Origin: Sinohyriopsis cumingii | Lineage: Eukaryota; Mollusca; Bivalvia; Unionida; Unionidae | Assembly (NCBI GenBank): GCA_028554795.2 | Contig: CM068828.1 | Coordinates: forward strand, 6,403,720-6,467,719 | DNA length: 64,000 nucleotides | Reading direction: 5' to 3' | Shown: piece by piece, positions 14,301 to 29,300 of the stretch | Position numbering within the stretch: position 1 is the first letter of the stretch | How the letters are laid out: the number at the start of each line of letters is the position of its first letter | Made by a program: the position numbers and the translations under genes | The notes under the pieces: model-generated | Database searches by the model: none | Told to the model about the DNA's origin: nothing | The model's input: the letters and a program-made list of their open reading frames with translations, nothing else

Positions 14301-17300
14301 AACACAGTCTAGACTGGTTAGTTAGGTAAAAACAATCTAGTGAGGTCAACAAGTTCAACAGAGTCTTGACTGGTTAGTTAGGTAAAAACAGCCTAGTGAG
14401 GTCAACAAGTTCAACAGAGTCTTGACTGGTTAGTTAGGTAAAAACAGCCTAGTGACGTCAACAAGATCAACACAGTCTAGACTGGTTAGATAGGTAAAAT
14501 CTGCATAGTGAGGTCAACAACATCAACACAGTCTAGACTGGTTTGATAGGTAAAATCTGCATAGTGAGGTCAACAAGATCAACACAGTCTAGACTCGTGT
14601 GGAATTATATGGCAATGATTTGCTTACCTTGCACTGTATGTTTTCATCAGAGATCTACTGATCTCATATCTCGTCTTATAAATGTGAGCTTTCTTAATAA
14701 AGTAAATTAATAAAATGAAAAAAGATATTATTGAATTTACAATATATAAAATACTTCAACTGTCTGAATGAATAGCAGTCCATTTTCTAATCCGAGAACC
14801 TCCGAATATTCCTACCCCATTTTGCATATTTGGACATTTAAGCTGGGGTGTGGGGTCATTGCAATAGCATATCAAAAATTTGGAATTCACCACCACCATT
14901 GGGTAGCGACATATGGTAGTCGCTTACCAGTGGGCCTAGAAAATATAAACTTCTGTTATATTGATTCATACCTGCATGAAATCGATAGGAAAATGATTTA
15001 TTTTCTCAGAAATGACAAGTATTATAATCATTATGTCATTAATCCGCTGACAGACAAGATGAAACTACAGCGTAGATAAGATCTGACCCAGTACTCACCA
15101 TTTGCATTACTAGTCACATGATTTCACAAATCTCAAATGATGACAATGGAAGTCCAACAGTCACATGATATCAACAACAAACTCCTTTATAATGTTGTTG
15201 AACAGAAATTCAATTATATTAAATGAAAAACAGATACTTTTCATAAAAACCAGCAATCTGGCCAATCTGATTTATCAAGCCGAGAGCATGTCAACGTGGT
15301 CGACACGTGATACAACAAAACTCCAGAAGTTGTTCTCAGAATATATAAAAAAGGAGAATTTTGTGTTCTTTTGTTATTGTATTTTTATTACATCCAGTAT
15401 ATGACTTTCATTTAATATTTTCTTATTTTCTGTCTACAACATTTGAAAATGTGGGTTGTTAGATTTGTGTACTCATGTGACTAGCAATGCAAATAGCAAG
15501 TGCCAGGTCACATTTCATCAATGACATAGTTTTATATAATGATTTTGATACTCACAATTTCTGAGAAAATAAGTAATTTTCATATCGATTTCATGCATGT
15601 ATCACTGGATCTAACGTTTAAAGTTTGCTAGACCATCCGGTATGTTTGTTTGAGCTCATTCAGCATTCTGTTTACATGTTTTTCATTCCCTCCTCATTTA
15701 AATTTTGATTCAGAGGTAAAATATAAGACAATGCCACTGTAATAGTGGGGATTAACAGAAGTATTTTAAATTTATAAGATTTATGTTGTGTGACTAACCT
15801 GACTTGATGCCTGAGCCTCCTCATTGAGTGTCTTGAGCAAACTTTCCAGCTTCTCGTTTAAAACATTGCACTTCTGACTTATCTCTGAATCCTTTCCTCC
15901 CTCCTTTGCATGAGCTTTACCCACTTTGGCTACAAAATCTTTTACAGTTTCACATAAAACTCTGCAAGTAGAAATTAAAACTAATGATTTGTTTGGTACT
16001 TTGTGGTAGCACACTATGGTAGCACACTATGGTAGCTGATATGAACTGATCTAACAGCAGGATAAAAGCCTGCAACCTTCTGGAAACGAGTCCGGCACAC
16101 TAGTTGTTCAGTCATCTGTTCCTACACTATTCTTAACAGACAGGCTTCAACACAAATATTTATGTGTCCCAAAACATTTGTAAAGCTGTGATAGTGAACA
16201 AGAGAACAGCTGAAGAAATGAAGAACCACACTACAGAAAGTCACACTCACTTTGCAGAGCTAATGACAGTGGAATGATCTTCGGAATGGAGAATTTTGGA
16301 GAGATGATTTGCTACAGAGTCCTCATATACCGATATCGGGTCAAACTGAAATGAAAGAAAAATTATTTTATTCAGGATAAATACACAGAACAAACTCAAG
16401 GTGTGTTCTGAAAGTAAAATTACTACCCTCCACTATTTGGCAAATATTTCAAAAAGGTTAAAGTTCTGGTAATCATGACCTATTTTTAAACAGGACACTA
16501 TTGCAATTACTATAAGGTACCTGCACAGAAAGTTGAATGATGGATGGATGGTCAAGGGTTATACATTTGTTGTACATGTACAACTTCAGAAGGGGGCCCT
16601 GAGTGGCTGAGTGGTCTAAAGCGCTCTCTGTTACGGATCACTGCCATCTCACCTCTGTCTGGGTGAGTTCGAGTCCAGGATTCGGCCAATGTGGATATGT
16701 GAGAAAGCTTGCCAGTAGCTTCTCGTGGGTCGGTGGTTCTTCCCAGGGTTTTCCCAGGTTCTTCCTCCACTATTAATACTGGCCACCATGCAAAGCCTAT
16801 CGTATGCTGAAAAATGGAGTTAAACCCCACAACAACAACAACAACAACAACTTCAGAAACATCTATGTGGTTCTGTCAGAAATGAAACATCAACTGATGG
16901 ATAACTGTATTTACTCACTTATAAGCTGGCACCAACTGCCATCTGCACAGACCAAGATCACATAATATGCCACCAGATCTGGGTCTATACAATTTGTTAT
17001 GAGTAATTAGTAGAATTAACAACATATAACCTTATCTGCTGGCACATTTTGCAACAGCAGATCAGGTTCTCTGTTGTTTGCACTTGGTCTGGACCTGTGT
17101 TGTGTAACTTTCCCTTTTAAGATATGTTTATTACTATAAAAACACTTAATACATTATGGATTGAAAATGACATTGCAGTAAAATGGACCAGTCAAGGGCT
17201 GGTAATGCACATGTAAAATGGGAACTACAGTGGTTAGTATTCTGTGATATTTAGGATAAGAATGCAACCAAGGCCCACTACTCCTGTTACATGTATGCAG

Positions 17301-20300
17301 ACTATATCTTTCATGCAATCTGCCAGAGACAGGCACTGAAAGTGGAAGAGATAATGGAAATACAGAGAAATTAAAGATAATTTGTTGGAAACATGCATTA
17401 TCTGTCCAACTACAGCAGTAAAAATCACTTCTTATCAAGAGATAAATGACAGAATTGCATTATAGTTTTTATGCATTTATAAAATTATGCATACACCCTT
17501 TCTGACCCACTCTTAAAGGTAAATTTGCAAAGAACAAAAAAATCAAATTGAAATCAACTTCAGATATTGCATCCAGTATATATTGAATTATAATGTTAAA
17601 ATAATGTTTCAAATATTCACCCAGGTATCATTTCAGTCCTTTTAGTTTCCATTTGGGTGTATCATTATACCCCTAAAGAATTTAATGTCTAATTATTATA
17701 ATTTTATGTCTAATTATTATTACAATATTTATTGTTTTAATTTTAATATTTTACACAATTAACACTGTTTGAATAATAAGTTAAAAAACTACTGATCTTT
17801 GTCATGTCATTATTAAATGTAAAATACACCCCATCCCATTTTAGGGTCCTAAATGAGTCTGTGCACAGTATCAGAACTTTTCAAACACACATTTGTTACA
17901 GTGAATTCATAATTTTTTCGCTGAGGAGTGAATAACATTCTGCTGGAAACCAGGAATTAAATGATCCAACAAACAATGATGCTTGTGCAGAAACAAAAGC
18001 ACTCCTTTCTTAATCCATGGGTTTCAGTACCATAATAATGTGATTTAAGACAAAAGTAAGAAAACTGATAACCACATAAATGCATGCCTCCATGTTAAGA
18101 CAAGAAATCTGAGTAGGAGTCACTATCATATATAATCTTTTTACTGACTTTTAAGTCAATGTAAACTTTAATTGATGTGAATTTCACTGTAATTAATCAA
18201 CTTAACAATTTCAATGACAACAAATGGCTAACTTTACCTCCAAATGTAAGTGTAAATCTCTTTACCACATTCAATGAAAAATGTTGGAAGGAGATACAAA
18301 TTATACATATATTGTAAATAAAGCCATCCCACATTACCTCATATGCACAATTTTGTATTAAAAGCTTAAATAAATGAAGTCACAATGGTGTTTTTTTGTC
18401 TTATTCTTTTGCATTCAACTCGATGTTTTCTGTTGAAAAAAACAATGGAATATGGGGCATATAGGATGTTCAGTATATAGGATGTTTCAAGTTATAAATG
18501 AAAATTTGCCAGCATTTTTTGAATTGGAATTACAACTGTATAATTGTTTCTGTCATATCTTACCTGCTGAGACAATTTTCTAGGAGGCGGCATGTAACCT
18601 TCATATACCCATACACTCCACCTGAAAAATATAGCAATGATAACGAGATGCTTCCAGGATCTTATCTAAAAGGTGGGGGGCTCCCCCTTTGTCACAAAAC
18701 AAGAGGGGAGAAGAAGAAAGAGGAGGGGGAAGAGAAAACAGCGATAGTTTAATATTTACCTAACACTTCAATATCCATCTCTTTCTTCCTGATGCATTCT
18801 GTTGTTGTTGTTGTTGTTGTGGGGTTTAACGCCATTTTTTAGCATGATAGGCTATACATGGCGGCCAGTATTAATGGTGGAGGACGAACCCGGAAAACCC
18901 CGGAAAGAACCACCGACCCACGATGCATTCTGTTACAGCCCTACTAAACTCAAAATCATTAACAGATGTTGCCTCCAGTTGTATTGTTTCTGAGCTTAAT
19001 CTGTTTCTTACCCAAGTATGAATATTGTTCTGTACTGGGAACCCCCTTTATGAATATTGTTCTGGACTGGGAACCCCCTTTCACAGTTCACTATAGGGCA
19101 TATAAATAGCTAGCTTAGCCAGCTGGAATAAGTTTGGAAACTGTTCTTTATAGTTGTTATTTACAATTTCCTGCAGCTCACAGTTATAGTCATTTTGATA
19201 CTTCTGGTCCAAAATAAGATTTTTCACTAACATGAGCACTGATCAAGTTTCATGTTCCTGAATCAGTGCTTTACTTCATAAGAAAACAGTTTAGCTATCT
19301 GCTAATGTATTAGGATTGTTAAGTCCATTAATGCTTGTTCAGAGAGGTACTTTGATTAAATATTTCCTAATCTCATTTTTTAAATTCTTATTAATTAAAT
19401 TTATCTTAACACGTATTCAGTATATAGTTTTGTAGTACACGATCCGGCAGGGCTAAATTGTTTGAGAAAAGAAACTAAAATTGCATTCTGCTTCTAAAAT
19501 GTATTTTAATTTTTATTCAGCCTTTTCTACATTTAATTTTGAAATATCACTGAAATGGGGTTAGACTATAACCAGCATGCTTCAGTTTTTGTCCCTTTAG
19601 CATGTACATTGGACAATCATTTAACACCATTTCCAGGTTTAAAATCACTCACTGGTACCGCCATTAACACTTTCCTAGCTCCAATAATTTCATAAACTGT
19701 ACAACTTTAAAAATAAATTGCCTTCGTCACCCAGTATTTGCTGAACTGAATAATCTAAAGATGAACTGTGCTGGGAATTAGCCATTTTGGGTTCTCCAGC
19801 TAGCCTGTATTATTCATGTACATTTAAAAAACTTTTGATGCGAGGTTCAAACTATGACAGAATGTTTGCTTTCTCTGGTACTGATTATAAGAACTTTAAG
19901 CCTAACATGCAGACAACATTCTTGTTATCATAATCATCACTATTACCACTCTTTAATAATGAAAATCAAATGCAGAAAACAAACATAAATTGCAAGTATT
20001 GTAAATGAAGACAAATCCCTCATTCATCCCAGGCATTATGGATTACGCTGGCAGTTCGTGACATGTATGTTAGTCTGGTCTACAGTCATGTATGTTAGTC
20101 TGGTTTACAGTCATGTATGTTAGTCTGGTTCACAGTCATGTATGTTAGTCTGGTTTACAGTCATGTATGTTAGTCTGGTTGACAGTCATGTATACAAGTC
20201 TGGTTTACAGTCATGTATGTTCATCTGGTTTCCAGTCATGTATGTTAGTCTGGTTTGCAGTCATGTATGTTAGTCTGGTTTACAGTCATGTATGTTAGTC

Positions 20301-23300
20301 TGGTTTACGGGGCCCTGAGTGGCTGAGTGGTCTAAAGTGCTCACCGTTATGGATCACTGCCATCTCACCTGTCTGAGTTCGAGTCTCGGATTCAGTTAAT
20401 GTGGTTATGTGAGAAAGCTGAAAGCTTGCCAGTAGCTTCTCATGGGTCGGTGGTTCTTTCCGGTGGTTTCCCGGGTTCTTCTTCCACCATTTATACTGGC
20501 CACCATGTATAGCCTATCTTGTGCTGAAAAATGGCATTAAACCCTACAACAACAAAAAGAAGTCTGGTTTGCAGTCATGTATGTTAATCTGGTTTACAGT
20601 CATGTATGTTAGTCTGGTTTAGAGTCATGTATGATACTCTGGTTTGCAGTCATGTATGTTAGTCTGGTTTGCAGCCATGTATGTCAGTCTGGTTTAGAGT
20701 CATGTATGTTAGTCTGGTTTAGAGTCATGTATGTTAGTCTGGTTTAGAGTCACGTATGATACTCTGGTTTGCAGTCATGTATGTTAGTCTGGTTTGCAGC
20801 CATGTATGTCAGTCTGGTTTATAGTCATGTATGTTAGTCTGGTTTACAGCCATGTATGTCAGTCTGGTTTATAGCCATGTATGTCAGTCTGGTTTATAGT
20901 CATGTATGTTAGTCTGGTTTGCAGCCATGTATGTCATTCTGGTTTATAGTCATGTATGTCAGTCTGGTTTACAGTCATGCATGTTAGTCTAGTTTACAGT
21001 CATGTATACAAGTCTGGTTTACAGTCATGTATGTTAGTCTGGTTTGCAGCCATGTATGTCAGTCTGGTTTACAGTCATGGATGTTAGTCTGGTTTACAGT
21101 CATGGATGTTAGTATGGTTTACAGTCATGGATGTTAGTCTGGTTTACAGTCATGTATGTCAGTCTGGTTTACAGTCATGGATGTTAGTCTGGTTTACAGT
21201 CATGGATGTTAGACTGGTTTACAGTCATGTATACAAGGGATTATATCAACATCAGTGGTGTGTTTTGCAATGCGGCCATTCATAGTAGTGTTGAACACAT
21301 ATTTTGCCTTAAAATAATGGTCACTGGTTGTGTGCTGCAGGTAACCACTAACAACAGCGTGTTTATATATTAAATCATTAGTATCATTATTATTATTATT
21401 ATTATAATAAAAATAAAGATTATGGTTTCTTATAAACAATACTCTAGTCACTATTTGAGTAAGTTTTTTTCTGTTTGCATGAAAACTTTAGAGTCAGGAA
21501 TATTATTATGATATATGCTATAAGATATGGGATATTGTGATAATGCTGCAGATTCCATGAACATAGATTTCTGTGTTGGCATTATTTGTTGTCAAGGCTC
21601 TTATGAGACTGGGCTTCTGCATGATGTGTTATGTCATTCTCGCCAATGTAACAAATTTGAAAATCAGCTTTACTGGAACAGCCGAAGACATATTCATGTC
21701 CCTTTGAAATTGATTTCTGCCATTCAAATTCCTGTTTCCATCATACATTGAATTTGGTTACTTAGATATGGTGTTTTGGCATTGGGAGATAATCCTGTCC
21801 ATATTTCTTTTGATCATACACAGTGCAGAATCTAATCCGTCTTCAAGACTTTCAGCACCGAAGAACATATCTCGCAGAAAGACTCAAGGTAATATTTATT
21901 ATTTAATGCCAATTAAGCTCTTCAGTAAATAAATTATAATCAATTAACATCTTTAATCCTTTTGGAATAACTTTTGCTCAGAAATGGCAGAATACATCTT
22001 TACAACCTTCAAACAATGAAGCCAGCTGACAATGAAGACAATCAAATGATAAATTATGAACTATGATGTCTGGCCAGTTTAGCCATGTGGTATTATGTAA
22101 ATATACTACACTGGAACCAAAATGTGTTTAAAAAAATGGAAACAATTTAATTTTTCAATAATAATTTTGTGTATGTGGGTGATTTCAGGGAGGAACATGA
22201 AACACAATACTCTCAAAGAAAAACACTCCAGTGTGGGAGGTTCACATGAATGACAACGATACTACCGCCTTCTCAACACAAGATGTAAAAATATTGCAAA
22301 CTATTCATAGGAAATTTAATTCTACTATAATGTGAAGGATATCATGTATCTATCCCTTTTTTATAATTCATAATCATTCATTATCTCTGTGTAAGATATA
22401 AAAGAAATCCCTCCTTCAACATTTTATCTGTACACGAGTACCGTATTCATGTAACTTTCTTCCATTACCTATCTAGCATTTTGATTTGTGAATGCTCCAG
22501 TTTTTCCAAAATAATAGGTAGCTGTGTGTCATCGTCTATGGAAGATCCCCAGCCCAAAACTCTGGCCAGGTCATTTCCTGTTCCAAATGGCAGCACACCT
22601 ATTTGACACTGAAAAATATGGAGGCATACATTAACACTGATTGTTATGGTTTCATCATATGCATTAATACTGGCATTCAGTATTCATTACAGAAAAAAAT
22701 GGGGCCCAATGGTCCCAACAAGCTTGAAAAGTGGGGTCATTTCCAAAAAACAGGGGTCACATGATCTATATCTGTTTCTTGTTTACTGAAGAAATTCAAG
22801 CACATGTACCCAGTAATCACATTTGTATCATGGATTTATTCATTTCTGCAAAAAAAAAGTTTCAAACATTATGTCATTTGAGTGGAGTCAAACAACATGG
22901 CAGTTTACTACAACTTCCTTGTCTGCTAAAAAAAACCCATGTCCACCATTCAGTTAAGGAAACTAGCAGACTGTGATGATATGAGACAACAATGACTGGT
23001 TCAAAGTTTATATACTGCAAAAATTCATAAATACATGACAGAGTGCCTGTGATCATTATCGGCCTCCCAAGCTTTCCATACTGGGATTTGAATTCCTCAT
23101 TATTGAGTAAACATCCCCTCTAGAATTTATTGTAGACATTTAAGTCTACATTATTTCATACCCCTACACTAGGACTGTCAGCAAATAAAATGCATTATTA
23201 TGTTGGCTTGAGATGTGCTAGATTCCATGTAAAGTCAACCATGACAATCATTTCTATTTTCGTAGGTCTTTTCAAGGCGAACAATCGGTGAAACAGAGGA

Positions 23301-26300
23301 AACCTTTTTACACCAAAGATGAAACATATAGGTCACTGGCACAAAAGTGCAACTCAGAATGAATCCTGACCATCTAACATCAGATTATTTCTTACTGGTC
23401 AGTGATGAGAAATTACGGATCAGTGTCATTACCATCCACGCTTGTTTGTCTGATGTAAACCATAGCCATTAAAAGACCTGCAATAAGATTATTTGTATAA
23501 TAAATAGTTCCAAGACCGACTATATGGTCTCATTCATAGAAACGTATTAACAAAAACTACATGCAAATTATTTACATTCAGAAATTGTTCATACTGAAAT
23601 AAAGTACATCAAAGAGATAAGAATATAGGAGGGACAGAATCATGCTAGTTTCATATTTTTTAAAATGTTTTTTATATTATAGAGTTTTATATTATAGCCA
23701 TCATTGTACTATATAATACAACCAGCCTGATTGGATGCTACTATAGCCATCATTGTAATATATAATACAACCTGCCTGATTGGATCCTACTATAGCCATC
23801 ATTGTAATATATAATACAACCTGCCCAATTGAATCCTACTATAGCCATCATTGTACTATATAATACAACCTGCTTGACTGGATCCTACTATAGCCATCAT
23901 TGTAATATATAATACAACCTGCCTGATTGGATCCTACTATAGCCATCATTGTAAAAAATAATACAACACTCATGATTGGATTTGTGTGTGTGTGTGTGAT
24001 TTATATTTTTAACATAGCTTTAACAATTTTGGTCATATTGCTATGATGTCTGTAGTGTGGCAGTTTATAGTGATGTCCAGCACTGAGGCATCATGCCGCA
24101 GACATGTAGCATGATGTCCCACCCAGTCACATGCTCCTGACACCTAGTTGACCAGTCCTAACACAGGGCAAACAGTCCTAACACTGACCTCTTAATGCTG
24201 AGCTCCAAGAGAGACAGTTGCTAGTACAATTTTTAAAAGTCTTTGGTAAGACTCGACTGGGGTTAGAACCCACAACCTCCCACATCGGAGGCAAACACTC
24301 TAACCACTTAGGCCACATCATTGGATCTTATTATTAGTGTAAAAAGCAACATACTGTAGTATCATCAATTTTCGTGGTTTTCTTTGTTGCCCCTAACCAC
24401 ATATTTAAATCCCAACAAAAAATGAGCCAAGTCGGATGATAGCCCCCCACCCGTTTTCTTAGTGTTTCATTCCTAGAGATTAACACAGCTACTAGTATTT
24501 GATAAATCAAAGTCAATACTGTAATCTGGTAATTAAATATTAGCTTTTACATGTTTTTGTTTTATTTTTTATTTTAACCATTAGAAACAAGAATTATAAA
24601 TCATTTTATATTGTTTCAATGCACATGTTCGATAAGGTATCCGATAGCTGTAATTTTACACTCAGTGCCTTCAATCGATATATGAGGTAAGTAAGGATAG
24701 AGTAAATAGAGAAAAAGCATAAGGTATAAAACAATAGCAATACTGAAAATGAAAGAAAAAATAATACAAAATAACAGTATATGAAAATTCAAATTAATAC
24801 TTAATCAAATCAATCTTTCATTCGAGTACAACTGTTGTTGAAATGTTTAAATCCCTCTGAAAGCACATTTAATTTTATCCATGCATTTTTAATCCAAAAG
24901 AATAATCCTGTAAAATATTATTTCTTGAAAAACTATTATTAATGAAACACAAAGCATATGCACAAATTACAGCTGAGCATTAAAGCTCATACTTCACAGA
25001 TTTTTTGGACAAAGCCACTGTATCAACACTGTGTCAATCAAGTCTCATGGTACTCACAAATGCTTCTCAGGTAAATAATCCCCAAATTGCTGAATTAAAT
25101 AAGTCCAGCTTTCTCAAAACCACTGATAATTTGGTCTGATCTTTCACTCATTGTAATGTGAGCTGCAATTATCCGTTCAGTGTGAATTGTCTTCATTAAT
25201 TAGGTTACAAGGTTTACTAATACTGTACACTGATCATCACCAGTAACATCTTCTTTTTCCGTAATGGTGCCCATGACCTGTTTAGCATACCACTCGTGGA
25301 AGTGTGACTTTAATTCTTCCTTGTACTCTTTATTTACTGTCAAGTCTAGTGGTTGAAGTTGGTCTGTACAAGAGGCAGGCACAAGCTTTAGCTGCCTGCT
25401 AAGCAAGCACATGCACCATGTTTGCAGCTTCTGACAGATTAGAAGTCCAGGAACCGAGGGGGGTCTAAGTTCAATTTTACCACTCTTAAGCCACTGTGTT
25501 AACGCCATGATCATCAGAAAGTACTGATGGTGCAACTTGATGGACAGTGGTTTAAGTAAGAGATCATTCCTATGTACTTTAATAACCGATTGGCCTAGTG
25601 TTGTTGGCTGCAACGGCTTCCACTGATGTTAAGCACCTTAATGAAAACATGTCGAAGGAGATTAATCCTGACAGTTGTTTTATTTGTGCTCTTAGAGATG
25701 GAAGGATTGTTTTAGTGTTGTTGTCTGCGCTGGCTTCGATGTATGTTATTCACCTGGTTGAAAACACAGTGTAAGTATTGAACTTGCCAGGTCTTTGATT
25801 TGTGCTCGTACAGGTGGTAGTATTGTTAAACATTGAAGTGACCGCCGTTTGCATCAGCATAGTTTTATTCTTTTGTATTCTTTATTTTGGGTATTTGTAG
25901 ACGTTAGACCATGAAATTAAATACCTGCTAATATGCCAACTTTGACAGGTAAAACCACAAATTTAGGTACTCAAGATAATGACATTTTTTTACAAAACCA
26001 TGAAAACTGAGCCCAATGAAAATGATACTACAGTACCTTTCTTGACTGGATTTTTTTTATGGCCATTTCTGTAAAAAAAAAACCACTCCTGATTGGATTT
26101 TATTATGGCCAATATTGTAACAGTAATACATCACTCCTGATTGGATATTACAGCCATCACAGTAAAAATACAATTGATTGGATTTCAGTATGGCCATTAC
26201 TGTAATATGCAAATACAAACCTTATGATTGGATTTGACATGATTCAATGGAATTTTATCTGCAGATTGTATAAACTTTTAAATATTTTTCTTTTCATTAC

Positions 26301-29300
26301 AATTGTTCAAATAAGTTGCATAAAAATCTTGAAAGATACCAGCTTTTGAAAATCACAATAAAATTCAAAGGTTTCAATGTCTGAAATAAACCTATGACAA
26401 CAACTTTATGGAGAACAAAAATAATCCCATTGTTATCAATGCGTACATAGCTCACCTTTACTTTCACCAGTCAACAGTAGCAATTGCAAACATAACCAAG
26501 TAGAACAAATAATTCAAACTAAAGTCATCTTGGCTCCTTTTCTCACTAAAGATATTTTTTCTTTACATTTAAATTCCTAATTATTTTAAAATTTGAAATG
26601 TGTGTGTGTGTGTGTGATTTAGAATTTTAACATAGCTTTAACAATTTTCCAGTCATATTGCTACGATGTCTGCAGTGTTGCAGTTTACAGTGATGTCTAT
26701 ATCTGAAATGTGAAATTTTAGCTGGCAATCTGTACCAAGTACTGTGCTGACTTATTGTGAACCACCTATCAACTTAACTACCCACCCAGACACCTACCTA
26801 CCTACCTATTTGCTGTGACAGAGAATGAAATATATAAAGTAACAAAACTAAAACATACTTTTCTATTATATCAAAGTTCAGGTAATAAGTTGATATTAAA
26901 AGGGTTACTGTTGTTTATGTAGCATTTTTGTAAAAATAATTATTCCTAAAAAATATCTGAAGAGCTATAAACATTGTCCACATCTTGGTGGGTTTTGGGG
27001 TACTAATCAGTCTATGGTTCTTGCCTTTACAGATCACTCATACATCTGACCTATCAACATGTTAGCAAAGCAAAAATTTTAGGTCACAGTGACTTTCAAG
27101 ATGGGTTATAGAGACCTATTTAGACATAGAGTATGTAGAGCTAGTCAAGATGCATCCACTCACCGAGTTTCATAATTCTGTGATAGTATGCAAATAACAT
27201 AGCAGAAATCCTGTGTGTTCATGAGCTAAAATCAAACACGGGATGGGACGGGACGAGACGAGATGGGACAGGATGGGATGGGATGGAATGGGATGGTAGT
27301 AATAGATATGCCTATCATCATCAGATTCACAAAACAGCATGAACTATGCCTGAGAAATGAACATCAAAAACACAACATTTTACCAAGCCAGTGATGAAAA
27401 CAATACAGTCGATACAGAACTAATACCAAAATAAAGGAGTATTGTTCATCAAGATGCATCCCAAAGTTTCATAATTTTATACAGGACAGTATGCACATGT
27501 AGGTGCATGGCAATGTCGGGAGGGGGGACACAGGGAGGAGCCGAGTACACTCAGCTGTAGGGTTCTTGAAAGTTTAAACCCATTTAATTTAGCTAACTTT
27601 GAAAGTATTCAGAAAACACAAAGTGTAATGTACAATTTGTATCAAAACATAAGAGCATAATGTATAATTCATATCACATCATTAGGTCAGATAACACAGT
27701 GTAATGTATAGTTCAAATCACATCATTAGGTCAGATAACAGTGTAATGTATAATTCATATCACATCATTAAGTCAGACAACACAGTGTAATGTATAATTC
27801 ATATCACATCATTGGGTCAGATAAAACAGTGTAATGTATAATTCATATCACATCATTAGGTCAGATAACACAGTGTAATGTATAATTCATATGACACATC
27901 ATTACGTCAGATAACACAGTGTAATGAACAATTCATATCACATCATTAGGTCAGATAACACAGCGTAATGTATAATTCATATCGCATCATAAGGCCAGAT
28001 AACACAGTGTAATGTATAATTCATATCACATCATTAGGTCAGATAACACAGTGTAATGTATAATTCATATCACATCATTAGGTCAGATAACAAAGTGTAA
28101 TGTATAATTCATATGACACATCATTAGGTCAGATAACACAGTGTAATGAACAATTCATATCACATCATTAGGTCAGATAACACAGTGTAATGTATAATTC
28201 ATATCAATGCATAAAGTGTAGTGTATAATTCATATCAACACCATGTGTAATGTATAATTCATATCAAGACAAAGTGTAATGTATAATTCATATCAACACA
28301 AAGTGTAATGTATTAGATTATATAAGATCATTAAATCCAGCAATACATACAGACTCTGAAATGGGTAATTTTAACAAATCTGAATTTCATTTCCATTGGA
28401 CTTGCATTCCATTGGTATTCTGTTTGATTTCCATTAATGTTCGGTTTGCATTCCATTTGTGTTCATTTGCATTCCATTCACATTTGCATCTCATTTATTA
28501 TCACACTGTTTATTGCCTACAGTCTGAAAAATGCAGTCAGATTTTTGCATTTATCACATCTATGTAAATTTTGCTCATTTGGAAAAGAACTGCAAATGCA
28601 TTTACCAAAGTCAGGTTTCCTTTTTTGAGAATTATAGAGAAAGAGAACAAGTCTAGTTTTTATATCATATTCAAATGCATGTTAATGTAATCACAAATGT
28701 ATAAAGCAAGAAATAAATTCACAACAAACTAAAATACAATTCCAATTATTTTAATAAACAGACTTGCAGATTACATGTCAACAACTTTTATTTATTATTT
28801 AATTTTGTTCAAATAAAGACAAACATATCAACAAGGATGTCAACACAGCAACAGCAGTTGATTTTTATGTCTGCCTCTGCAAGAACAATATCACAATTTG
28901 TTGGCGTGATCAATCTGATCATGGATTATAATGGTCTTAAGACCATGGAAAGTTACCAGTAAATAAAAAAAGTGGATTTTAATACTTATTCCATAAATTC
29001 TTTCCATTTTCCTTTATGTCTCATAGTTCAGCATTCTCTATTTGGCATATGTATTCTAAATTTTCTTCAAAATGCATTCATCACTTCATTTCTATTCATT
29101 CTGCATTTCACTTGCAAGTTTTACATTCAGTCTGCATTTCATTTGCATTCTTTTCACATTTAGCCTGCATTCATTCTGCATTCACTTTACAACCATCTGC
29201 ATTCATTCTGCATTTCACTTGCATATTTTAGTTTTATACTGTCTGCATTTCATCTGCACTTGTTCTGCATTCATTCTGCATTTGTTTTACAATGTCTGCA

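Noticed and set aside
16592-16680. tRNA-Leu-like gene with boxes A and B (and equivalents in other SINE copies)
   Set aside because: The acceptor stem is not paired and each is joined to a SINE body with an (AAC)n tail and target duplications, so these are SINE heads rather than tRNA genes.
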